This document shows, in pieces, positions 1-9,101 of a stretch of 42,063 nt of DNA. This DNA comes from Streptococcus agalactiae ATCC 13813 (GTDB taxonomy: Bacteria > Bacillota > Bacilli > Lactobacillales > Streptococcaceae): contig NZ_GL636070.1 of NCBI RefSeq assembly GCF_000186445.1, positions 1,035,528 to 1,077,590 on the forward strand. The letters are read 5' to 3'. The position numbers and the translations under genes were made by a program. The notes below the pieces were generated by a model. That model searched no databases. It worked only from the letters and a program-made list of their open reading frames with translations, and was not told the origin of the DNA. Position 1 is the stretch's first letter. The number at the start of each line of letters is the position of its first letter.

Positions 1-46
1 GATATTATGTTATTATTAATGTAGTTTATCATAAGGAGTTTTTATC

Positions 47-733
47 ATGAAAAAGTTTTTAAAAGTTTTTTTAACTGTACTAGTACTTATTCTAATTGTA
101 GGTGCAGGCGGTCTCTATTTCTGGAATAATCGTCAGTCACTAGAGGGGAAATGGCGTACAGTTTCTTTAGAGAAGCAAGTTGAGAAAGAAATAGAACAAC
201 AACTTGGAAGTCAGGCAGCGGATATGGGGATTAGTGCAGCTGATTTGGTTAAGGGCGCTAATATGCATATGAACGTCAAAAACGATGAGGCAAAGATAAC
301 AGTCACTGCTCAAATTGATGAGGTAAAATTCCATCAAGCTATAAAAACTTTTATTGATAAAGCTCTTGAAAAACAATTAAAAGATCAAGGTTTGACTTAC
401 AATGATTTAAGTGAAGCAGGTAAAAAGATTTTTGATGAAACAAAAATCACTGACAAACAAATTGACCAACAAATTGATAGAAGTTTCCAAAGTGCTGCAC
501 AAGCTGTCGGAGGAAAATATAATACTAATACTGGTGAAATGACATTGCCAGTTATGGATGGTAAAGTACATCGCTTAACAAGTGTTATTAAAGTATCGCA
601 TATCAATAAAAAGGCAAATGCGTTCTATGGTAATATTGTGAAAAATGGTGAAAAAACAGCCTATAAAAAAGAGGGCTCTAAATTGATTTTAGGTAATGAA
701 AAATCATATCCATTTATGAAAGTAACTAAATAA
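47..733 (+). CDS. Membrane-anchored protein of unknown function
   Basis: I do not recognise a named family. The 228-residue product starts with two lysines and one hydrophobic segment (about residues 5-26), so it looks like a signal anchor with the rest outside the membrane. There is no lipobox cysteine. The middle (about 40-150) is charged, helical and rich in Lys, Gln and Glu; the C-terminal third is likely beta-rich. A clear AAGGAG at 33-38, eight bases before the ATG, supports the start. A terminator follows at 749-788, so it appears to end its own transcription unit. The phrase LEGKW right after the membrane segment recalls small secreted lipocalin-like streptococcal proteins, but this is only a hint. 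Confidence 0.85.
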   Translation: MKKFLKVFLTVLVLILIVGAGGLYFWNNRQSLEGKWRTVSLEKQVEKEIEQQLGSQAADMGISAADLVKGANMHMNVKNDEAKITVTAQIDEVKFHQAIKTFIDKALEKQLKDQGLTYNDLSEAGKKIFDETKITDKQIDQQIDRSFQSAAQAVGGKYNTNTGEMTLPVMDGKVHRLTSVIKVSHINKKANAFYGNIVKNGEKTAYKKEGSKLILGNEKSYPFMKVTK

Positions 734-748
734 TTGTGAATTAGTAAT

Positions 749-788
749 GAAAGAGGATCAGAGCATATTCTGGTCCTCTTTCGGTTTT
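749..788 (+). terminator. Rho-independent terminator after the first gene
   Basis: GAAAGAGGA at 749-757 pairs with TCCTCTTTC at 774-782, with inner CAGA/TCTG pairs, followed by a short T-rich stretch. It sits 16 bases after the stop codon. Confidence 0.8.
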
Positions 789-789
789 C

Positions 790-818
790 CTGCCACGTTT
801 TAAAGCTTGTGATATAAT
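790..818 (+). promoter_or_regulatory. Promoter of the YeiH-family gene
   Basis: TATAAT at 813-818 is preceded by TGA, giving an extended -10. A weak -35, CTGCCA at 790-795, lies 17 bases upstream. It starts right after the preceding terminator. Confidence 0.6.
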
Positions 819-840
819 AGTCAATGTGAGGAGGACTATC

Positions 841-1848
841 ATGTTATTTAAGGAAAAAATTCCTGGACTAATATTATGCTTTATTATTGCTATACCATCT
901 TGGTTGCTTGGGCTTTATCTCCCTTTAATAGGAGCACCAGTCTTTGCTATCTTGATTGGAATAATTGTTGGATCCTTTTATCAAAATCGACAATTATTTA
1001 ATAAGGGTATTGCTTTTACGTCTAAATATATTTTACAAACAGCAGTTGTCTTATTGGGTTTTGGACTAAACCTCATGCAAGTGATGAAAGTTGGTATATC
1101 ATCGTTACCCATCATTATTATGACGATTTCCATTTCATTGATTATTGCTTATGTTTTGCAAAAGTTATTTAAGTTAGATAAAACGATTGCTACTTTAATA
1201 GGTGTTGGTTCATCTATTTGTGGTGGATCCGCAATTGCAGCGACTGCACCAGTTATTAATGCTAAAGATGATGAAGTAGCACAAGCTATTTCGGTTATTT
1301 TTTTATTCAATATCTTAGCGGCTTTAATTTTTCCAACGCTGGGGAATTTTATTGGTCTCTCTGATCACGGTTTTGCATTATTTGCAGGGACTGCTGTCAA
1401 TGATACCTCGTCAGTTACAGCAACTGCTACTGCATGGGATGCTATCAATCACAGCAATACTTTAGGCGGAGCTACTATTGTTAAATTGACACGAACATTA
1501 GCCATCATTCCAATTACGATTGTATTATCTATTTATCATATGAAACAAACGCAGAAAGAACAATCTGTAAGTGTTACTAAGATATTTCCGAAGTTTGTGC
1601 TTTATTTTATCTTAGCTTCTTTGCTAACAACGATAGTTGCTTCATTAGGTTTTTCGTTACGTATTTTTGATCCACTTAAGGTTTTATCTAAATTTTTTAT
1701 TGTTATGGCAATGGGGGCGATTGGTATAAATACTAATGTCAGCAAACTAATTAAAACTGGAGGAAAATCAATTCTTTTAGGTGTAGCGTGTTGGTTAGGC
1801 ATTATTATAGTTAGTTTAACAATGCAAGCTATCCTTGGAACTTGGTGA
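841..1848 (+). CDS. YeiH-family putative sulfate exporter
   Basis: Integral membrane protein of 335 residues with about ten hydrophobic segments, matching the YeiH/YadS-like family annotated as putative sulfate exporters. The glycine-rich, conserved region around residues 125-150 ([14 protein letters not shown]) and the TAVNDTSSV stretch near residue 190 are typical of the family. I start at ATG 841, because GAGGAGGA (828-835) lies just upstream as the ribosome site; an in-frame GTG at 826 would put that site inside the gene. It is a single-gene unit between a promoter at 790-818 and the next promoter at 1869. The substrate is not established: the sulfate label comes from weak family annotation. 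Confidence 0.9.
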   Translation: MLFKEKIPGLILCFIIAIPSWLLGLYLPLIGAPVFAILIGIIVGSFYQNRQLFNKGIAFTSKYILQTAVVLLGFGLNLMQVMKVGISSLPIIIMTISISLIIAYVLQKLFKLDKTIATLIGVGSSICGGSAIAATAPVINAKDDEVAQAISVIFLFNILAALIFPTLGNFIGLSDHGFALFAGTAVNDTSSVTATATAWDAINHSNTLGGATIVKLTRTLAIIPITIVLSIYHMKQTQKEQSVSVTKIFPKFVLYFILASLLTTIVASLGFSLRIFDPLKVLSKFFIVMAMGAIGINTNVSKLIKTGGKSILLGVACWLGIIIVSLTMQAILGTW

Positions 1849-1868
1849 TCTTGTCTAAAGCTAAATAT

Positions 1869-1896
1869 TTGTAATCGATTTCATAAATGTTATAAT
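1869..1896 (+). promoter_or_regulatory. Promoter of the aldehyde dehydrogenase gene
   Basis: TTGTAA at 1869-1874 and TATAAT at 1891-1896 with a 16-base spacer. Because the -10 box overlaps the ATG at 1895, that ATG cannot be the start codon; this supports translation from 1922. Confidence 0.75.
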
Positions 1897-1921
1897 GAGG
1901 ATATCAAAAGGAGGGAACATT

Positions 1922-3298
1922 ATGGCATATAAAACAATTTATCCGTACACTAACGAAGTATTGCATGAATTCGATAATATCAGTGACAGTGATCTCGAAC
2001 AGTCATTAGACATAGCGCATGCCCTCTACAAGACATGGCGCAAAGAAGATAATGTTGAAGAACGCCAAAATCAATTGCATAAAGTAGCAGATTTATTACG
2101 TAAGGACCGTGATAAGTACGCTGAAGTTATGACTAAAGATATGGGAAAACTTTTCACTGAAGCACAAGGAGAAGTGGACTTGTGTGCAGACATAGCTGAC
2201 TATTATGCTGATAATGGGCAAAAGTTTTTAAAACCTGTTCCGTTAGAAAGTCCAAATGGAGAGGCTTACTATTTGAAACAAGCTGTCGGTGTTTTACTTG
2301 CTGTCGAGCCATGGAATTTCCCATTTTATCAGATTATGCGTGTATTTGCCCCTAACTTTATAGTGGGTAATACTATGCTTTTAAAACATGCTTCTATTTG
2401 TCCTGCCTCAGCTCAAGCGTTTGAGGATTTAGTCCGAGAAGCAGGAGCTCCAGAAGGAGCGTTTAAAAATATTTTTGCTTCGTATGATCAAGTTTCAAAC
2501 CTTATATCAGATCCTCGTGTTGCAGGTGTGTGTTTAACTGGTTCTGAGCGTGGTGGGGCATCAATAGCAGCTGAAGCTGGTAAAAATTTGAAAAAATCGT
2601 CTATGGAATTAGGTGGGAACGATGCTTTTCTTATTTTAGATGATGCTGATTTTGATTTACTTAGTAAAACAATATTCTTTGCGCGTTTATATAATGCAGG
2701 TCAAGTATGTACATCTTCAAAACGTTTCATTGTCATGGCTGATAAGTATGACGAATTTGTAAATATGGTAGTTGAGACCTTTAAGTCTGCTAAATGGGGT
2801 GACCCAATGGATTCGGAAACAACCTTGGCTCCACTGTCATCTGCAGGTGCAAAGGATGATGTTTTAAAACAAATTAAATTGGCGGTAGACCACGGTGCTG
2901 AGGTAGTTTTTGGAAATGACACTATAGATCATCCAGGAAACTTCGTCATGCCAACTGTTTTAACGAATATCACTAAAGCAAATCCAATCTATAATCAAGA
3001 AATTTTCGGCCCCGTAGCCTCTATCTATAAAGTGGATACTGAAGAAGAAGCTATTGCTTTAGCTAATGATTCTAGTTATGGTTTAGGAAGCACTGTTTTT
3101 TCTTCTGATCCAGAACATGCTAAAAAAGTGGCGGCTCAGATTGAAACAGGGATGACATTTATTAATTCAGGGTGGACATCATTACCGGAATTACCGTTTG
3201 GAGGTATTAAAAATTCAGGATATGGTCGTGAGTTGAGCCAACTTGGATTTGATGCCTTTGTCAACGAACATTTGGTATTTACACCAAATAGTGATTAA
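1922..3298 (+). CDS. gabD: NAD(P)-dependent succinate-semialdehyde/aldehyde dehydrogenase
   Basis: A 458-residue member of the aldehyde dehydrogenase superfamily that oxidises an aldehyde, probably succinate semialdehyde, to the acid. The catalytic cysteine is Cys263 in the motif NAGQVCTSSKRF, and the general-base glutamate is Glu229 in SSMELGGN. The cofactor-binding phrase PWNFPFYQ lies near residue 133 and the C-terminal LPFGGIKNSGYGRE near 425. The start at 1922 follows AAAGGAGGG (1907-1915); the upstream in-frame ATG at 1895 lies in the promoter. No GABA transaminase is adjacent, so the physiological substrate is open: streptococcal homologues are labelled succinate-semialdehyde dehydrogenase by similarity. 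It is a one-gene unit ending at a strong terminator. Confidence 0.93.
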   Translation: MAYKTIYPYTNEVLHEFDNISDSDLEQSLDIAHALYKTWRKEDNVEERQNQLHKVADLLRKDRDKYAEVMTKDMGKLFTEAQGEVDLCADIADYYADNGQKFLKPVPLESPNGEAYYLKQAVGVLLAVEPWNFPFYQIMRVFAPNFIVGNTMLLKHASICPASAQAFEDLVREAGAPEGAFKNIFASYDQVSNLISDPRVAGVCLTGSERGGASIAAEAGKNLKKSSMELGGNDAFLILDDADFDLLSKTIFFARLYNAGQVCTSSKRFIVMADKYDEFVNMVVETFKSAKWGDPMDSETTLAPLSSAGAKDDVLKQIKLAVDHGAEVVFGNDTIDHPGNFVMPTVLTNITKANPIYNQEIFGPVASIYKVDTEEEAIALANDSSYGLGSTVFSSDPEHAKKVAAQIETGMTFINSGWTSLPELPFGGIKNSGYGRELSQLGFDAFVNEHLVFTPNSD

Positions 3299-3314
3299 TC
3301 ACTAAGTCAAACAC

Positions 3315-3346
3315 AAGAACCAGATAATGTTATTTGGTTCTTTTTT
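3315..3346 (+). terminator. Terminator after gabD
   Basis: AAGAACCA (3315-3322) pairs with TGGTTCTT (3335-3342), with inner ATAA/TTAT pairs, followed by a T run. Confidence 0.9.
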
Positions 3347-3410
3347 GTTGAGGAGACAAGGAGAGGTCTTGATACAGGTGGCTAAAATGAGAGGAGTATT
3401 TATTAAAGTA

Positions 3411-3419
3411 TGCTATACT
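3411..3419 (+). promoter_or_regulatory. Extended -10 promoter of the BCCT transporter gene
   Basis: TGCTATACT is an extended -10 element 21 bases before the TTG start. No good -35 is visible. Confidence 0.5.
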
Positions 3420-3440
3420 ATTTTAGTATAGGAGGAAATT

Positions 3441-4988
3441 TTGAGTAAAAAACATATTACGCCTGTGTTTACAGGTTCACTAATTGTATCGCTTATTTTA
3501 GTCTTATTAGGAATTATTGTTCCTCGTGGTTTTCAATCTTGGACACAAATCTTGCGTGAACAGGTATCTACCAATTTCGGTTGGTTGTACTTGTTGTTAG
3601 TTACTTCAATTCTTGCTTTGTGTGTCTTTTTTATTATGAGTCCTCTTGGACAAATACGTTTAGGGCAACCTCATTCACGTCCTGAATATTCAACTGTATC
3701 ATGGATAGCAATGATGTTTTCAGCAGGTATGGGGATTGGTTTGGTCTTCTACGGAGCAGCTGAACCCTTATCGCATTTTGCTATTTCGACACCTGGTACA
3801 CCTAAGGAATCGCAAACAGCATTAGCTGATGCATTTCGTTTTACATTTTTTCACTGGGGGATACATGCTTGGGCAGTATATGCATTGGTTGCTTTGGCTC
3901 TAGCTTATTTTGGATTTCGAAAGCAAGAGAAATACCTCTTGTCTGTCACTTTAAAGCCTCTTTTCGGTGATAAGACAGATGGTTGGCTAGGAAAAATTGT
4001 TGATATCACCACAGTTGTTGCTACAGTTATTGGAGTTGCTACGACACTTGGATTTGGAGCTGCTCAAATCAACGGAGGGTTAAGTTTTTTATTGGGTGTT
4101 CCCAATAATGCATTTGTTCAAATTGTTATTATCCTTATTACAACAGCTTTATTTGTTATGTCAGCTTTATCAGGTTTAGGAAAAGGTGTTAAAATTTTAT
4201 CGAACTTAAATTTGATTTTAGCGGTAGCCCTCTTAGCTTTAGTTATTGTATTGGGACCAACGGTTCGTATTTTTGATACCCTAACAGAGTCTTTAGGCTC
4301 TTATTTACAAAATTTCTTTGGAATGAGCTTTCGTGCAGCTGCTTTTGACAATACTAAACGTTCTTGGATTGATAATTGGACGATTTTTTATTGGGCGTGG
4401 TGGATTTCCTGGCCTCCTTTTGTTGGAGTTTTCATCGCTCGTATTTCTAAAGGGCGTAGCATTCGGGAGTTTTTAACGGTAGTTCTTTTAATACCGACAT
4501 TATTGAGTTTTGTATGGTTTGCAGCATTTGGTACATTATCAACCCAGGTACAACAACTGGGTACTAATTTGACAAAGTTTGCAACAGAGGAAGTATTGTT
4601 TGCTACTTTTAATCACTACACTTTAGGTTGGCTTTTATCCATTATTGCTATCATTTTAATTTTTTCATTTTTTATTACATCAGCAGATTCTGCAACGTAC
4701 GTTTTGGCTATGTTGACAGAAGATGGTAATTTAAACCCAAAAAATCGAACTAAAGTAATTTGGGGGCTGGTGTTAGCAGTGATTGCTATTGTCTTACTCT
4801 TGTCTGGTGGTCTGTTAGCGCTGCAGAACGTTTTAATTATTGTCGCTCTGCCATTTTCATTCGTAATGATTTTGATGATGCTAGCGCTATTAGTGGAGCT
4901 TTTCCATGAGAAAAAAGAAATGGGCTTATCGATTTCTCCAGATCGTTATCCACGTAAAAATGAACCATTTAAATCTTATGAAGAATAA
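3441..4988 (+). CDS. opuD: BCCT-family glycine betaine/choline transporter
   Basis: A 515-residue, roughly 12-helix secondary transporter of the betaine/carnitine/choline family, which imports compatible solutes driven by an ion gradient. Family hallmarks are the glycine-rich segment SAGMGIGLVFYGAAEPL near residue 95 and the tryptophan-rich stretch WAWWISWPPFVG near residue 315 that forms the substrate cage. The start codon is TTG, supported by GGAGGAAATT directly before it at 3431-3440. It has its own promoter and shares a bidirectional terminator with the convergent deacetylase gene. Betaine, choline or carnitine specificity cannot be read from the sequence; OpuD/BetL-type osmoprotection is the likely role. 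Confidence 0.93.
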   Translation: MSKKHITPVFTGSLIVSLILVLLGIIVPRGFQSWTQILREQVSTNFGWLYLLLVTSILALCVFFIMSPLGQIRLGQPHSRPEYSTVSWIAMMFSAGMGIGLVFYGAAEPLSHFAISTPGTPKESQTALADAFRFTFFHWGIHAWAVYALVALALAYFGFRKQEKYLLSVTLKPLFGDKTDGWLGKIVDITTVVATVIGVATTLGFGAAQINGGLSFLLGVPNNAFVQIVIILITTALFVMSALSGLGKGVKILSNLNLILAVALLALVIVLGPTVRIFDTLTESLGSYLQNFFGMSFRAAAFDNTKRSWIDNWTIFYWAWWISWPPFVGVFIARISKGRSIREFLTVVLLIPTLLSFVWFAAFGTLSTQVQQLGTNLTKFATEEVLFATFNHYTLGWLLSIIAIILIFSFFITSADSATYVLAMLTEDGNLNPKNRTKVIWGLVLAVIAIVLLLSGGLLALQNVLIIVALPFSFVMILMMLALLVELFHEKKEMGLSISPDRYPRKNEPFKSYEE

Positions 4989-5012
4989 AAAGAAGCCAAA
5001 AGGCTTCTTTTT
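4986..5012. terminator. Bidirectional terminator between opuD and the deacetylase gene
   Basis: AAAGAAGCC and GGCTTCTTT form a tight hairpin around an AAAA loop, flanked by A and T runs on both sides. It can therefore stop transcription from either direction. It ends at the stop codon of the minus-strand gene. Confidence 0.88.
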
Positions 5013-5898
5013 ATTGGTTAATCGTCTTGATCAGATCATCATCGCTAGTAGTTGGTAAGATACGAACTCGATTAAGAGAAAGCAAACCGTTATCTTTTGT
5101 TGCAACTCCTTCGTTTGTTGTAAGGCCTAGTTTATAATATTGACTAGCAATATCCAAAGTTGTAGGATTGTAGCGTCCTGATGGATAAGCAATCGCAAGA
5201 GTATCTTGAGAGAGTTTTTGATCTAAAAACTGTTTTGATAGTGTCATTTCTTGGGTTTGTAGTTCTGGAGTTAAGAGAGAAAGATTGGGGTGAGTAACCG
5301 TATGTCCTTGGAATGACATGCCGTTTTGCTTCATTTCTAGCATTTGTTGAACGTTGAGGTTAGATTCTCGTCCTTCTTGAACAAAGCCAGTGATGATATT
5401 ATTAGTGGCTTTAACCTTGTACTTTTTGAGTATAGGGTATGCCTTAGTGTAGAAATCGGCATTTCCATCATCAAAAGTAATCCAAATGACTTTTTTTTCA
5501 GGTAAAGCATTTTCGTTTAGTGCACGATATGCCTCGTTAGGGGCTAAGAAGTAATATCCTTCCTTTTTGAGACGTTTTATATGACTTTCAAAAATGTCAG
5601 GTGCCACAATTAAGTTAGCACTGGCGGCTTCAGAAGGGTCCATAACATGAACAGCATGGTACATTAAAATGGGTATTTTAACAGGAGTCTTTTGCTTAAC
5701 CCATTTCTTTTTTTTGATAGATGTGACAATTTTTCGATGACTAGAGGCGTTCGTTTTTGTTTTTATTTCTTGCTTTGAACGATTGTTGAAGAATAGAAAT
5801 ATGCCGATTAAAGCTATTAACAAAAAAAAGACAGAAGCAATAGCTAACCATGGGGAACGTTTTCGTGGTTTACGATGACTAGTAGGTGTGTGTGCCAT
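5011..5898 (-). CDS. Membrane-anchored polysaccharide deacetylase (NodB family)
   Basis: A 295-residue carbohydrate esterase family 4 protein. A lysine/arginine-rich tail is followed by one hydrophobic helix (about 17-37) and a basic linker, so the catalytic domain should be outside the cell. The NodB domain spans about 130-295: metal and catalytic aspartates in TFDDG (141-145), the metal histidines in GHTVTH (His199, His203) and YPSG (238-241) are all present, so it should be active. The substrate is probably N-acetylated sugars of peptidoglycan or a surface polysaccharide; that is inference. AAGGAG just upstream supports the ATG at 5898. Divergent from hom; a CodY-like box lies in its promoter. 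Confidence 0.9.
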   Translation of the reverse strand: MAHTPTSHRKPRKRSPWLAIASVFFLLIALIGIFLFFNNRSKQEIKTKTNASSHRKIVTSIKKKKWVKQKTPVKIPILMYHAVHVMDPSEAASANLIVAPDIFESHIKRLKKEGYYFLAPNEAYRALNENALPEKKVIWITFDDGNADFYTKAYPILKKYKVKATNNIITGFVQEGRESNLNVQQMLEMKQNGMSFQGHTVTHPNLSLLTPELQTQEMTLSKQFLDQKLSQDTLAIAYPSGRYNPTTLDIASQYYKLGLTTNEGVATKDNGLLSLNRVRILPTTSDDDLIKTINQ

Positions 5899-5928
5899 TT
5901 ATTTCTCCTTAACTTTTAAAGTACTTTT

Positions 5929-5934
5929 ATTGTA
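5929..5934 (-). promoter_or_regulatory. Extended -10 of the deacetylase gene
   Basis: On the minus strand this reads TGATACAAT, an extended -10 about 31 bases before the start codon. No strong -35 is visible. Confidence 0.5.
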
Positions 5935-5937
5935 TCA

Positions 5938-5952
5938 TCTTTTCTGAAATAA
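5938..5952. promoter_or_regulatory. CodY-box-like site
   Basis: The core TTTTCTGAAA (5940-5949) matches ten consecutive positions of the 15-base CodY consensus AATTTTCWGAAAATT; the outer positions do not match. It overlaps the promoter of the deacetylase gene and lies about 70 bases upstream of the hom -10. CodY control of threonine synthesis would make sense, but this is inference. Confidence 0.35.
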
Positions 5953-6016
5953 TATTCTCTTTTTAAGAACTTTCATAGGACAAGACGCGTTTACCCTATA
6001 AAAAATATTGGTAATT

Positions 6017-6025
6017 TGTTATAAT
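6017..6025 (+). promoter_or_regulatory. Extended -10 promoter of the hom-thrB-fol operon
   Basis: TGTTATAAT is an extended -10 about 50 bases before the hom start. The -35 is poor. Transcription would begin near 6032, so the in-frame ATG at 6033 is not a usable start. Confidence 0.65.
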
Positions 6026-6074
6026 ATAGCCAATGTTTGTCTTGAAGTTAGAGACAATTTCTAAGGAGAAATTC

Positions 6075-7358
6075 ATGACTATTAAAATAGCTTTATTAGG
6101 TTTTGGAACGGTTGCTAAGGGTATTCCATATTTGCTAAAAGAAAATCAACATAAGCTACTTTCTTTAGAAGGCGAAGATATTGTGATTGATAAAGTATTA
6201 GTAAGAGATAATGAAAGCCGCCAGCGTTTCATCAATCAGGGATTTACTTATAACTTTGTGACAGAGATAAATACTATTCTTCAAGATCCACAAATTGATA
6301 TTGTAGTGGAATTAATGGGGGGGATTGAGCCAGCTAAAACTTATTTGAGTCAAGCATTAGGATTTGGTAAACATATTGTGACAGCCAATAAAGATCTCAT
6401 TGCTTTACACGGAAAAGAGTTGATGGATTTAGCAGACGCTAGAGGTCTAGCTTTATTCTATGAGGGAGCAGTTGCTGGAGGCATTCCTATTTTAAGGACC
6501 CTATCGCATTCGTTTGCCTCAGATAAAATGACACGTTTATTAGGAATTCTCAACGGTACCTCCAACTTCATGTTAACAAAAATGTTTGAAGAGGGATGGT
6601 CTTATGAACAAGCTCTAAAAAAGGCACAAGAGTTAGGTTATGCCGAAAGTGATCCTACAAATGATGTTGAAGGTATTGATACTGCCTACAAAGCCACTAT
6701 CTTAAGTCAATTTGGATTTGGTATGCCTATTGATTTTGATGATGTTAATTATAAGGGGATTTCTAGTATTCGCTCAGAGGATGTTGAAGTAGCTCAGGAG
6801 ATGGGCTTTGCCATTAAGTTGGTAGCTGATCTTCGTGAAACTCCAACTGGTATAAGTGTAGACGTTTCTCCGACACTAATTTCTCAAGAGCATCCCTTAG
6901 CTGCAGTTAATCATGTGATGAATGCAGTATTCATTGAATCAATAGGGATTGGTCAGTCTCTTTTTTATGGACCAGGTGCGGGACAAAATCCAACAGCAAC
7001 CTCTGTTTTAGCCGATATCATCGATATTAGTCGTAGTATTCGATCACAGATAAAAATTAAGCCTATGAATACTTATCATTGTCCGTGTAGGTTGTCAATG
7101 CAGTCTGATATCTTCAATGAGTACTATCTAGCTATTTCTTTGAGAAATGCTGAAGATAGTGATACACTTGGAAGGTACTTTGAGCAAGAAAATATAGGTT
7201 TGAAAAATGTTATTGAAAAAGCATTGGATGATAAACAACAAGAAATCTATGTATTAACAGATGAAGTTAGCCAAGAGAAAATAACTCAATTTATTGAGGA
7301 GTTTCCTGAGAGTGGTGTCATTCAGTTAATCAATGTTTTCAAAGTAATAGGAGGGTGA
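6075..7358 (+). CDS. hom: Homoserine dehydrogenase
   Basis: Reduces aspartate semialdehyde to homoserine, the branch point to threonine and methionine. The 427-residue protein opens with the NAD(P)-binding motif GFGTVAKG (8-15). The family phrases VTANKDL and [11 protein letters not shown] follow, with the [20 protein letters not shown] region in the middle. A C-terminal region of about 80 residues fits an ACT-type regulatory domain, which suggests feedback control by threonine. I start at ATG 6075, nine bases after AAGGAG; an ATG at 6033 would sit at the transcription start. It is the first gene of the run to folK and is followed by thrB after one base. Confidence 0.96.
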
Positions 7359-7359
7359 A

Positions 7360-8226
7360 ATGAGGATAATTGTACCTGCAACTAGTGCGAATATTGGTCC
7401 AGGCTTTGATTCAATAGGAGTTGCGTTATCAAAGTATTTAAGCATTGAAGTATTAGAAGAAAGTACAGAGTGGTTAGTTGAACACAATTTAGTAAATATT
7501 CCAAAAGATCATACTAACCTCCTTATTCAAACAGCTTTGCATGTTAAGTCGGATTTGGCACCACACCGCTTAAAAATGTTTTCAGATATTCCTTTGGCCA
7601 GAGGTTTAGGTTCTTCTTCCTCTGTAATTGTTGCAGGAATAGAATTAGCTAATCAATTAGGAAATTTGGCTCTTTCTCAAAAAGAAAAATTAGAGATAGC
7701 TACCCGATTAGAAGGACATCCTGATAATGTAGCACCGGCCATTTTTGGTGATTTAGTTATTTCATCAATAGTGAAAAATGATATTAAAAGTTTGGAAGTG
7801 ATGTTTCCAGATAGTTCCTTTATCGCTTTTATTCCAAATTATGAATTAAAAACAAGTGATAGTCGAAATGTACTACCTCAAAAATTGAGTTATGAGGATG
7901 CAGTTGCTTCAAGCAGCGTCGCTAATGTGATGGTTGCGTCGTTGTTGAAAGGTGATTTGGTAACTGCTGGATGGGCTATAGAAAGGGACCTCTTTCATGA
8001 AAGATATCGTCAACCTTTGGTGAAGGAATTTGGAGTTATAAAACAAATCAGCACTCAAAACGGTGCGTATGCTACTTATTTGTCTGGAGCAGGACCGACG
8101 GTAATGGTTCTGTGTTCGAAAGAAAAAGAACAACCAATTGTCACAGAGTTAAGTAAATTATGTTTAGATGGACAGATTCAAGTACTTAATATTGAGCGAA
8201 AAGGAGTGAGAGTTGAGAAAAGATAA
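7360..8226 (+). CDS. thrB: Homoserine kinase
   Basis: Phosphorylates homoserine to O-phosphohomoserine in threonine synthesis. The 288-residue GHMP kinase has the expected N-terminal [13 protein letters not shown] and the ATP-binding glycine/serine loop GLGSSSS (82-88), plus the C-terminal [10 protein letters not shown] motif. The ATG lies one base after the hom stop and has GGAGGG just upstream inside hom, so the two are translationally coupled. Threonine synthase is not in the window. The last 14 bases overlap the next gene. Confidence 0.96.
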
Positions 8227-9100
8227 TTTAGGAATTATCCTTGGCTTGTCAGCCTATGTTTTATGGGGGCTTTTATCTCTTTATTGGAAATTATTATCTG
8301 GAATTGAAGCATATAGTACGTTTGCTTATAGGATTATATTCACTGTTTTAACTATGCTTATTTATATGCTCGTTTCGGGTAGAAAAACAGTCTATTTAAA
8401 AGACTTAAAAGGCTTAGTTAATAATAAAAAGTCATTTTGGACAATGTTTGTAGCCAGTATTTTAATTTCAATTAATTGGTTGGTCTATATTTTTGCAGTC
8501 ACGCATGGTCACGCTACTGAGGCAAGTCTTGGTTATTATATGATGCCGATTATTTCAATTTTGTTGTCGGTCCTTGTTTTACGTGAACATCTGGCAAGAG
8601 TAGTTAGCCTTGCAATTTTGATTGCAATCATGGGAGTTGGAGTTTTAGTTTATCAAACTGGTCATTTTCCTTTAATTTCACTAACTCTAGCGCTTTCTTT
8701 TGGTTTTTATGGGTTATTAAAAAAATCAATTTCTTTATCTAGCGATTTTTCGATGCTGGTAGAAAGTAGTTTTATTGCTCCGTTTGCACTCATTTATATA
8801 GTGTTTTTCGCCAAAGATTTTCTAACTGATTATAATATATTACAATTAGTTTTACTCTCACTTTCAGGAATCATTACAGCAGTTCCTCTTTTATTATTTG
8901 CAGAAGCCATTAAGAGGGCTCCTCTAAATATTATCGGTTTTATCCAATACATCAATCCAACCATCCAATTATTGCTAGCATTGTTTATTTTTAAAGAAAC
9001 TATCGTTAGTGGGGAGGTAATAGGTTTTATTTTTATCTGGCTTGCTATTTTAGTTTTTAGTATTGGACAAGTACATACGATGTTAAAGAAAGGTAAATAA
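8213..9100 (+). CDS. rarD: RarD-like EamA-family permease
   Basis: A 295-residue membrane protein with ten hydrophobic segments and two EamA repeats, of the RarD subfamily of drug/metabolite transporters. The N-terminal [17 protein letters not shown] and the central [13 protein letters not shown] are typical of RarD. It starts with TTG at 8213, placed six bases after AAGGAG, and overlaps thrB by 14 bases, so it is cotranslated with the threonine genes. Neighbouring threonine and folate genes suggest export or import of an amino acid or related metabolite; the substrate is unknown. Confidence 0.9.
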
Positions 9101-9101
9101 G

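Noticed and set aside
826..840. GTG start for the YeiH-family gene
   Set aside because: The Shine-Dalgarno sequence would then be inside the coding region; ATG 841 has it at the right distance.
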